NCBI GenBank assembly: GCA_900552875.1 | Contig: USCS01000075.1 | Coordinates: forward strand, 1-7,213 | DNA from: an uncultured Collinsella sp. | Lineage (GTDB): Bacteria; Actinomycetota; Coriobacteriia; Coriobacteriales; Coriobacteriaceae | Direction: 5' to 3' | Length of the DNA: 7,213 nucleotides | Shown: piece after piece, positions 1-5,580 of the stretch | Layout of the letters: each line of letters starts with the position of its first letter | Position numbering within the stretch: the stretch's first letter is position 1 | Program-made: the position numbers and the translations under genes | The notes under the pieces: generated by a model | Seen by the model: only the letters and a program-made list of their open reading frames with translations | Told to the model about the DNA's origin: nothing | The model's database searches: none

Positions 1-905
1 ATGGCAAAGGTCTTTTGTGCGAGGGCCACGTTGTGGCCCTTAAGGAGCTCAAAAATATCGCGAGCAGAATGCCCGCAGGCGAGGATGAGGTGCTTTGTCT
101 CGATTGGCTCACAAGCGGCGTCTTGGGACGATTGGACATCAATACCGGTGATGGCGCCAGACGCGTCGATGCGAATGTCGACGAGCTTCGTTCGATAACG
201 GACGACACCTCCGAGCTGCTCGATGCGCTGGGATATAGCGGTGACAACCGTGGGAAGGATGTCGGAGCCAATGTGCGGCTTGGCATCCCACAGAATATCG
301 CGGGGCGCACCCGCCTCGACGAAGGTTTCGAGGATAAGGCGATGGGCGGGATTTTTGGTTCCCGTATTGAGTTTGCCGTCCGAGAAGGTTCCCGCGCCGC
401 CCAGGCCAAACTGGATATTGCTCTCGGGGTCGAGGATGCGCTCCTTTAGAAAGAGATCGATCGCCTGCGAGCGGCGAAATGCCGGGTCGCCGCGCTCGAT
501 GAGCAAGGGCTTAAGACCTGCTTCGGCGAGCGTAAGCGCAGCGAAAAGGCCGGCGCATCCGGCGCCGACAACGACAGGGCGTTCTTGAGGTGCGTCGGAG
601 GCGGGGGAGGGGAATGAAGGCTCATCGTCTTCTATCGCGCGTACGCGCGAGTGGTCACGCTCGGCAACGCTGTCGACCGCTTCTCGCTCGAGGTGGGGAC
701 TAGTCAGCTCAACACGAAAGCTCAGGATAAAATGGACGTCTCGTTTTTTGCGAGCGTCGATTGACTTGCGGTGGAGCTCGATGGACTTGATCTCGGAGTC
801 CTTGCAACGTAAGACGCGCTTGGCGACTCGCTTGCCAACAATGAGGCAGGCATTTTCATCGCCGGCTTCATCGAGCGACGCGTTGACTTGGGTGATTTCG
901 ATCAT
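1..905 (-). CDS. COG2509-type FAD-dependent dehydrogenase (NAD(P)/FAD-dependent oxidoreductase), C-terminus off window
   Basis: The minus-strand reading frame is open from an ATG at 903-905 to the window edge: 301 codons, of a protein that in this family usually has a bit over 500 residues. A basic N-terminal domain of about 105 residues, including SIDARKKRD (48-56), precedes the Rossmann fold, as is usual for this family. The dinucleotide-binding motif is GAGCAG (114-119), with the acidic strand-end residue E137 in LIERG. The family signature FGLGGAGTFSDGKLNTG lies at 166-182 and ACGHSARD at 276-283. Members are cytosolic flavoproteins predicted to oxidise or reduce an unknown substrate; none of the sequence here names it. 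The start is supported by AAGGAG at 912-917, six bases upstream. The gene follows the BaiN-like gene by 80 bp on the same strand and may be read through or from its own promoter (see 970-975). The family call is firm; the reaction is unknown. Confidence 0.88.
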   Translation of the reverse strand, partial: MIEITQVNASLDEAGDENACLIVGKRVAKRVLRCKDSEIKSIELHRKSIDARKKRDVHFILSFRVELTSPHLEREAVDSVAERDHSRVRAIEDDEPSFPSPASDAPQERPVVVGAGCAGLFAALTLAEAGLKPLLIERGDPAFRRSQAIDLFLKERILDPESNIQFGLGGAGTFSDGKLNTGTKNPAHRLILETFVEAGAPRDILWDAKPHIGSDILPTVVTAISQRIEQLGGVVRYRTKLVDIRIDASGAITGIDVQSSQDAACEPIETKHLILACGHSARDIFELLKGHNVALAQKTFA

Positions 906-969
906 CGAGGTCTCCTTAGAGGCAAGAAAGAGGCCGTCCGGTATCCCAGGCGGCCCGAATGCGTTTTTG

Positions 970-975
970 ATTATA
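970..975 (-). promoter_or_regulatory. Possible -10 element (TATAAT) for the COG2509-type gene
   Basis: The minus strand reads a perfect TATAAT in the 80-bp gap between the two flavoprotein genes, about 64 bp before the downstream ATG. No good -35 hexamer sits 16-18 bp upstream (the bases there lie within the end of the preceding gene and read AAGCAG or similar), and there is no extended -10 TG. It could be an internal promoter that lets the last gene be expressed apart from mrp, or chance. Confidence 0.3.
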
Positions 976-985
976 GACTGCGCGG

Positions 986-2257
986 CTACAGGCTGCTTGC
1001 AGCGCGAATGCCCGAGATCCAGGCCCACGCAAGGTTAAAGCCTCCGCAATCGGCGTCGATGTCGAGCGCTTCACCGCAGACGTAAAGCGGGGCGTCGACA
1101 ACGCTGCGCGCGCGTAGGCTGGGTGTTGAGATGCTCTCGACAGATATGCCACCACGCGTGACCTGCGCTGAGCGCTCCTCGGCCGTTCCCTCGACGAGCA
1201 ACTTAAAGTGTTTGAGGATCGAGACCAGGTGGATGACATCGTTGGAGCCTGGATGGCACTGCTCGAACGCTGTGCAGACGACGCGGGAGAGTTGCGGGGC
1301 GAGCATGCCGTCGAGCCAACGGGGATCGCGGGGCGAAAAGCCGCCGAGCAGCTCAACGCGCCGGTTGAGCATATCGAGCAACTCGTCTTTGGAGAGGTCG
1401 GGGAAAACGTCGAGCAGGATCGTATCGCCGTGCTGGATACGGCGAGAGAGGTTGAAGACAGCGACGCCCGAGATACCGAAGGTTCGAAACAGCACCTCAC
1501 CGTCTTCGTGCCAGAGCTCATTATGATTGCGGGCGAGCGTCAAGCGGGCACGGACGCGCAGGCCATCCAACGTTTTGAGTGCCGCCCGATCGCCAACGAC
1601 CGTTGCCGATACGGGGCAGAGGATGGGGCGCAGCGAAGTGAGGGGGAGGCGAAACGTATCGGCGATACCGGTGGGTTTGCCGCCCGTAGCGATAATTACG
1701 GCATGTGCCTGCAGGGCCTCGTTCTTGCGAGGGACATCGGTGAGCGCTTTCCGAAGCGAGCGGAGCTCCGATTTTCGGTCATCGTGCTTTTTTGCCTTGA
1801 GTGCCCGCGCTGGACGGTCTATTTGGAGTGCCCAGCCTTCGGAAGCTTTGTGCGCCGAGGCAGCGTTGGCTCCGCAGATTAAGGTGATGCCTAGGCGGTC
1901 GCAAACGCTGAGAAGCGCGTCGCGCACCGATTCGGCGCGAAGGGAGCGCGGGTACAGCCGGCCTTCCTCGGAGGTTGTCATGATGCCCAGCGAGGAGAAG
2001 AAACCCATAAGCTCTTGTTCGGGCTGGGGGCCCATAACGGATTCGACGAATGCGGGGCGGTTATACCGCTGTGGATCAATCGATTCGTTGGAGAGGTTGC
2101 AGCGGCCGTTGCCGGTCGCAAGGAGCTTAAGGCCGCAGGCGACATCGCGCTCAACGATGCAGACGCTTTTGCCAGCGCGTGCGGCCGTAATGGCGGCGGC
2201 GAGGCCTGAAGCCCCGCCGCCGATTACCAGGACGTCATAGAAGGCGCTCGTGTTCAC
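986..2257 (-). CDS. BaiN/HI0933-family (YhiN-like) FAD-binding oxidoreductase
   Basis: This 423-residue cytosolic flavoprotein is near the usual 400-420 residues of the family. The N-terminal FAD site is GGGASG (13-18) in a YDVLVIGGG strand, with E36 as the ribose-binding acid. The family hallmark KLLATGNGRCNLSN is at 44-57, and GRLYPRSLRAESV (99-111) is the conserved follow-on. A second nucleotide motif, IIATGG, is at 188-193. The C-terminal FAD-closing block runs from YVCGEALDIDADCGG (392-406) to the end. Residues about 148-180 form a strongly basic stretch that looks like an insert before the ATGG strand. Relatives include BaiN, tied to bile-acid reduction in clostridia, and many proteins without a known substrate, so no reaction is assigned. 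The start is GTG at 2255-2257, directly after the TAA of mrp, with GAGG five bases upstream inside the mrp end. This implies translational coupling and one operon. Confidence 0.93.
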   Translation of the reverse strand: MNTSAFYDVLVIGGGASGLAAAITAARAGKSVCIVERDVACGLKLLATGNGRCNLSNESIDPQRYNRPAFVESVMGPQPEQELMGFFSSLGIMTTSEEGRLYPRSLRAESVRDALLSVCDRLGITLICGANAASAHKASEGWALQIDRPARALKAKKHDDRKSELRSLRKALTDVPRKNEALQAHAVIIATGGKPTGIADTFRLPLTSLRPILCPVSATVVGDRAALKTLDGLRVRARLTLARNHNELWHEDGEVLFRTFGISGVAVFNLSRRIQHGDTILLDVFPDLSKDELLDMLNRRVELLGGFSPRDPRWLDGMLAPQLSRVVCTAFEQCHPGSNDVIHLVSILKHFKLLVEGTAEERSAQVTRGGISVESISTPSLRARSVVDAPLYVCGEALDIDADCGGFNLAWAWISGIRAASSL

Positions 2258-3088
2258 TTAGGCCTCGTCGGTCTCGTGCGGGGTAATAGCCTCGACGGCA
2301 GAGACTGCCTTGGGCAACATGCCATCGGGCAGCGCGGTCTCAACCTCGCCCTTATCGCAGGCCTCGGCGAGTGCCGGATTAATGGGAAGCGTGCCCAAGA
2401 TGTCGAGGTTATAGCGCTCTGCGACCTCGGGGAGCTTGCTTTTGCCAAAGACCTCGATCTTCTTGCCGCAGTCGGGGCACTCGATATAGCTCATGTTCTC
2501 GACGATGCCCAGAATGGGGACGTTCATCTTCTCGGCCATGTTGACCGCCTTGGCGACGATCATCGAGACCAGGTCCTGCGGGCTCGTGACGATGACGATG
2601 CCGTCGACGGGCAGCGACTGGAAGACGGTGAGCGCGACGTCGCCTGTTCCCGGAGGCATGTCGACCAGCAGGTAGTCGATGGGGCCCCACGAGGTCTCGC
2701 TCCAGAACTGCCTAATGGCGCCTGCGATGACCGGACCGCGCCAAAGGACGGGGTCGGTCTCGTTTTGGAGCAGAAGGTTGGAGCTCATGACCTTGACGCC
2801 GTGCTCGGAGATTTCGGGCAGCATGAGGTTGCCAAGGGCATGGACGTGGCGTCCGCTCATGCCGAACATCTTGGGGATAGAGGGACCGGTGATGTCGGCA
2901 TCGAGGACGCCGACCTTGTGGCCGTGACGGGCAAGCTCGGTGGCGATGGCACCGGTGACAAACGACTTGCCGACACCGCCCTTGCCGGAAAGCACGGCGA
3001 TGACGCGTTTGACCTCGGACAGCGTGTTCTCCTCAAATTGCGACGGCGACGTTTGTCCGCCGGCGGCCTGTGCGTGCTCGCAACCCAT
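2258..3088 (-). CDS. mrp: Mrp/NBP35/ApbC-family iron-sulfur cluster carrier ATPase
   Basis: This is a 276-residue P-loop ATPase of the MinD/Mrp class, which binds a [4Fe-4S] cluster at a dimer interface and hands it to apo-proteins in the cytosol. The deviant Walker A GKGGVGKS is at 35-42 with signature lysine K36 and K41. DADITGPS (63-70) is switch I and LLVDMPPGTGD (140-150) is Walker B. CPDC at 204-207 is the conserved CxxC that bridges the cluster. The protein lacks the N-terminal DUF59/MIP18 domain of longer Mrp proteins and has only a short tail with one cysteine, C3, so it is the short ApbC type. An in-frame ATG at 3143-3145 would add 19 residues. I chose the ATG at 3086-3088 because AAGGAG (3095-3100) lies six bases before it and because the upstream ATG overlaps the likely -10 element. 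The stop TAA abuts the next gene's GTG, making it the first gene of the redox cluster. Confidence 0.95.
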   Translation of the reverse strand: MGCEHAQAAGGQTSPSQFEENTLSEVKRVIAVLSGKGGVGKSFVTGAIATELARHGHKVGVLDADITGPSIPKMFGMSGRHVHALGNLMLPEISEHGVKVMSSNLLLQNETDPVLWRGPVIAGAIRQFWSETSWGPIDYLLVDMPPGTGDVALTVFQSLPVDGIVIVTSPQDLVSMIVAKAVNMAEKMNVPILGIVENMSYIECPDCGKKIEVFGKSKLPEVAERYNLDILGTLPINPALAEACDKGEVETALPDGMLPKAVSAVEAITPHETDEA

Positions 3089-3110
3089 GTATGACTCCTT
3101 TGTATATGTT

Positions 3111-3124
3111 GGGGCCGGAGCCCC
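3111..3124 (-). other. Short GC hairpin in the mrp 5' leader
   Basis: The minus strand reads GGGGC-TCCG-GCCCC, a perfect five-pair stem with a four-base loop. It lies about 11 bases upstream of the mrp Shine-Dalgarno sequence, inside the predicted leader. No run of T follows, so it is not an intrinsic terminator. It may stabilise the transcript or have no role. Confidence 0.35.
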
Positions 3125-3143
3125 GTGATGTGACACGAGCGTC

Positions 3144-3173
3144 ATTGTACCCTCGTTTGCGAGCGGGAGTCAT
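3144..3173 (-). promoter_or_regulatory. Predicted promoter of the mrp-flavoprotein cluster
   Basis: The minus strand shows ATGACT (3168-3173, four of six to TTGACA), an 18-bp spacer, and TACAAT (3144-3149, five of six to TATAAT). Transcription would start near 3137 and give a leader of about 49 bases before the chosen mrp start. The alternative upstream ATG (3143-3145) shares bases with this -10 element and would not be in the transcript. The spacer itself holds an imperfect dyad (3150-3167). The -35 match is modest. Confidence 0.45.
3150..3167. repeat. Imperfect inverted repeat filling the mrp promoter spacer
   Basis: On the plus strand CTCG (3152-3155) pairs with CGAG (3160-3163) around the loop TTTG. 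CC (3150-3151) then pairs with GG (3165-3166) past one unpaired base at 3164. The element coincides with the whole spacer between the predicted -10 and -35. It could be an operator for a dimeric regulator; it is short enough to be chance. Confidence 0.3.
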
Positions 3174-3184
3174 TTGCGATGCAT

Positions 3185-3219
3185 TTGGGCCGAGCGTGCT
3201 TGCAATACGATGGGCCCAA
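3185..3219. repeat. Inverted repeat downstream of the LTA-synthase-like gene, possible weak terminator
   Basis: TTGGGCC (3185-3191) and GGCCCAA (3213-3219) are perfect seven-base inverted arms 21 bp apart. Inside them, CGT and ACG can add three pairs. The structure begins 15 bp past the TAA of the LTA-synthase-like gene and precedes the mrp promoter, which is where a terminator would be expected. Neither strand has a T tract after the stem, so if it ends transcription it does not match the standard intrinsic form. Confidence 0.35.
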
Positions 3220-3233
3220 GCGAATGGGCGGGC

Positions 3234-5387
3234 TTACTGAACTATGCTGGCGAACTCGAGGTATTGCATGCGCTGCAGCTTGTCGATCGTCGAGGTGTAT
3301 GGGCTGTCTTCAGATTCCAAGTTGTAGCGCAGCCCGTCGGCACCGAGATAGCCGGCGACATTGATGGTGGGCACATCTGACCTTGTTGCAAGCAGGGCCT
3401 TTTGATAGTCGGTGAGCGGGGCGCCGATCTTATTAAGGGTAATGGCTGCAATCTCGTTTGCCCCGACGGTGTCGTAGACGTTGAGCTCGGTATTGCCGGC
3501 GATTTCATAGTTAGCCCAGACGAAATAGGTTGACTGATAGACACGGAAAGCGTGGCTTGCCGTATCTTCCTGAGGGTACAGCTCGTCGTTGAGAGTCGTT
3601 GCGGCGCTCGGCTGATGGTCGCCAAAAAAGACAAGAACAACCGGTCTGCCGATATTGCGGAGCTCGTTGATAAAGTACTCGAGGTCCCGGTCGGATGCGT
3701 TGATGCAGGTGAGATAGGTGTTGAGCGCGCTATTGGCGCCCTCGCTGGCTCCCTCGACCCAATAGTTTGTCAGCTCTTCGGCGGGAACGGTGCCATAGTC
3801 GTAGCCGCCGTGATTTTGCATCGTGACGTCAAAGATGAACTGCGGCGCTTCGTCGGTTCTAAGCAGGTCGAGTATCTTGTCGTAGGTGGCGTAGTCGCAT
3901 ACGCCGGCATGGTAACAGGGCGCACCTTCGAAATCGCCGATTGAAAGAAAGTCTCCAAAGCCCAGCTGCTGATAGATCTTATCTCGATGGTAGTTGACGG
4001 GGTTTTGCGGGTGCATAGCGGTAGCGGTATACCCAAGCTCTTTAAGGTCCTTTGCCAGGCTGTTGACGCCATTCATCTGATACAGCTGATAGGGGATCTT
4101 GCCTAATCCGACAAAGGCCGTTGTCGCTCCGGTCAAAAATTCGAATTCGGAGTTTGCCGTTCCGCCACCGGTGACCGAAGCGAGCATGGTGCCGCGAACA
4201 AGTGTGTCGGGAAGCGAGTTGTAGAATGCGGGGCCGGTGTACCCGGCCGCCTGGAGCTGCTCAAAGCACGAAAGGTCGCTAAAACTCTCGTTCATGACGG
4301 CAACAATCGTCGGCTTGATTTCATTGAACTGGGCAACGGCAGCCGCGCGCTGCTCGCTCGAGCCATACGTGCTGTCGTAGGCGGCGGCGAGCTCCTGCTC
4401 GATGCTCTGCGCCTCATCGGGCGTATAGCCTTCGGGCTTCTCAATGGGCAACTCGTTGACCATTTCGGTGAACGAAGTGATAAAACCCTGAGACGTATAT
4501 GTGGTGATGGGCTGCCAACGGTCAAATCCAAAATCCAGCGCCTGCTCCAAGTCGATGCTGGAAAAGCCTGAGAGCCCCACAACGGTCACTAGCAGAAAAG
4601 CGCAGAGGTTAGCGGCGATTGCGGGGAAGACATGGGTGGGCGTACGGAGCTTTCGCGGTCGGATAAGCGAAAGAAGCCCCAGGGAAATCTCCAGCAGGGC
4701 GAGAGAGGTTACGATTCCGGCGGTAAAGGTAAACTCGTATCCCTCGCTCACTTCCATTGCGGTGCCAAGGGCCAAGATATCGCTTGGCAGGATGGCTTCG
4801 CCTTTAAACGTTATGACGAAGTGCTCGGCAATGCCAAGGATGCAACAGGCGACGGGCACGAGGGCCATGACGCCTCCATGACGCTGTCCCAGCAAATAAA
4901 GGGAGAGCAGAACCGTCGCGAGCAGCCCGACGGAAAACCCGAATGAGTTGGCGGGAATGCGATAGAACGTTTCGTTACAGGCAATTTCGAGTGAAACGAA
5001 CGAGAGCGCTGAAACAGCGGCGATGACAAGGATGTCACGGCAAATACAGGCAACCGTTCCCGTCGCAAGATCGGTTTGGTCGATAAGTCCCGAAACCAAG
5101 GGTTCGACAAGAAGTATGACGGCGGCAGCACCGAGCGCCGAATAAGAAAGGACCCATAGGGAACTGTCCTCATTTACGAGCAATTGATTCGTAATCCATG
5201 CAGCTACCACGCCGAGCGGGATGAGGAGCGTCGCGCACCAAAAGACGCGGGCAATGGGTGGCTTTTCGTTGCGTTTGATTGAAAAAAACACGCGCACGAC
5301 GACGGCGGCCACGATAAGGACGGCGATGAATATGGGCAGATTGGCCATGTCGCTCGAAGTGATTTCAAGGGGGATATCTTCGGTCAT
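3234..5387 (-). CDS. LTA-synthase-family membrane phosphoglycerol transferase (sulfatase fold)
   Basis: The 717-residue protein has about eight predicted membrane helices (roughly 16-36, 48-66, 77-98, 118-136, 148-167, 172-194, 218-240, 250-272) followed by a large extracellular sulfatase-fold domain (about 355-680). Residues matching LtaS-type active sites are visible: E367 in MNESFSD, the nucleophile T410 in GGGTANSEFEF, R468 in NYHRDK, H526 in QNHGGYDY, and D590-H591 in FFGDHQPS. These bind manganese and carry the phosphoglycerol intermediate taken from phosphatidylglycerol in the known enzymes. The likely role is polymerising or adding glycerol phosphate on a cell-envelope glycolipid or glycan; the exact acceptor cannot be read. 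The frame extends upstream to 5462, but the ATG at 5385-5387 is preferred: AGAGGAA (5393-5399) lies five bases before it, and the extra 25 residues look unlike a leader. It is divergent from uvrA and separated from mrp by 145 bp. Four extracellular cysteines (374, 491, 497, 561) are present. Confidence 0.92.
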   Translation of the reverse strand: MTEDIPLEITSSDMANLPIFIAVLIVAAVVVRVFFSIKRNEKPPIARVFWCATLLIPLGVVAAWITNQLLVNEDSSLWVLSYSALGAAAVILLVEPLVSGLIDQTDLATGTVACICRDILVIAAVSALSFVSLEIACNETFYRIPANSFGFSVGLLATVLLSLYLLGQRHGGVMALVPVACCILGIAEHFVITFKGEAILPSDILALGTAMEVSEGYEFTFTAGIVTSLALLEISLGLLSLIRPRKLRTPTHVFPAIAANLCAFLLVTVVGLSGFSSIDLEQALDFGFDRWQPITTYTSQGFITSFTEMVNELPIEKPEGYTPDEAQSIEQELAAAYDSTYGSSEQRAAAVAQFNEIKPTIVAVMNESFSDLSCFEQLQAAGYTGPAFYNSLPDTLVRGTMLASVTGGGTANSEFEFLTGATTAFVGLGKIPYQLYQMNGVNSLAKDLKELGYTATAMHPQNPVNYHRDKIYQQLGFGDFLSIGDFEGAPCYHAGVCDYATYDKILDLLRTDEAPQFIFDVTMQNHGGYDYGTVPAEELTNYWVEGASEGANSALNTYLTCINASDRDLEYFINELRNIGRPVVLVFFGDHQPSAATTLNDELYPQEDTASHAFRVYQSTYFVWANYEIAGNTELNVYDTVGANEIAAITLNKIGAPLTDYQKALLATRSDVPTINVAGYLGADGLRYNLESEDSPYTSTIDKLQRMQYLEFASIVQ

Positions 5388-5414
5388 GGACGTTCCTCTG
5401 GTACAGCAAATTAA

Positions 5415-5437
5415 GTTCAGTATTAGATTACTGTAAC
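5415..5437. repeat. Bulged inverted repeat in the divergent promoter region, candidate operator
   Basis: The plus strand reads GTTCAGTA (5415-5422), a six-base centre TTAGAT, then TACTG (5429-5433), a single unpaired T (5434) and AAC (5435-5437). Eight pairs form with one bulge. It is AT-rich compared with the flanking genes and lies 28 bp before the start codon of the LTA-synthase-like gene, where a repressor site or a leader hairpin would act on that gene. I could not place a convincing -10/-35 pair around it. Confidence 0.35.
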
Positions 5438-5505
5438 CTTTCCACGGCATTTCGAGAAACAAAGCGCCCGATACGCAAAGCTAAAGGTCTGCGAATCTTG
5501 TATTA

Positions 5506-5519
5506 CGAACATCTGTGCG
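5506..5519. promoter_or_regulatory. Candidate LexA (SOS) box upstream of uvrA
   Basis: The 14 bases CGAACATCTGTGCG match the Gram-positive LexA operator consensus CGAACRNRYGTTYG at 12 positions. The core GAAC-N4-GTTC is seven of eight. It lies 61 bp upstream of the uvrA start. uvrA is a known SOS gene in several Gram-positive and actinobacterial species, so LexA repression is expected by family knowledge. A weak -10 candidate TATGAT lies downstream at 5547-5552 without a clear -35, so box-promoter geometry is unproven. Confidence 0.5.
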
Positions 5520-5562
5520 CGTCGAGTGCGCTAAACTCATCGGCAGTATGATTCGATGCAAT

Positions 5563-5575
5563 AGGAGGCAAGGAG
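5563..5575 (+). promoter_or_regulatory. Tandem Shine-Dalgarno sequences of uvrA
   Basis: AGGAGG (5563-5568) and AAGGAG (5570-5575) sit 12 and 5 bases before the ATG at 5581. The second has near-ideal spacing and fixes the start. The pair suggests efficient initiation. Confidence 0.7.
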
Positions 5576-5580
5576 CTTCC

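Noticed and set aside
15..588. Plus-strand open frames at the left edge
   Set aside because: They lie opposite the COG2509-type flavoprotein, whose FAD and family motifs are unmistakable on the minus strand.
932..955. GGCCG...CGGCC hairpin in the gap between the two flavoprotein genes, considered as a terminator
   Set aside because: Only five contiguous pairs with a 14-base loop, broken by a mismatch on the transcribed strand, and a mixed C/T tail instead of a T run; too weak to claim.
1208..2240. Plus-strand open frames over the BaiN-like gene (1208-1882 and 1527-2240)
   Set aside because: They are antisense shadows of a gene with full family signatures; no plausible ribosome binding site and no protein motif.
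2276..3094. Long plus-strand open frame (272 codons) lying over mrp
   Set aside because: It is antisense to a clear Mrp gene, has no recognisable domain, is low-complexity in D, G and L, and arises from the G/C third-position bias of the real frame.
5388..5460. Sigma70-type promoter for the LTA-synthase-like gene
   Set aside because: TACAGT and TTAATT were considered as -10 elements, but none has a -35 with better than three matches at proper spacing.
5388..5462. Upstream extension of the LTA-synthase-like protein by 25 residues
   Set aside because: No ribosome binding site precedes the upstream ATG, the extension would read through the dyad and the good AGAGGAA site, and it adds nothing resembling a family feature.
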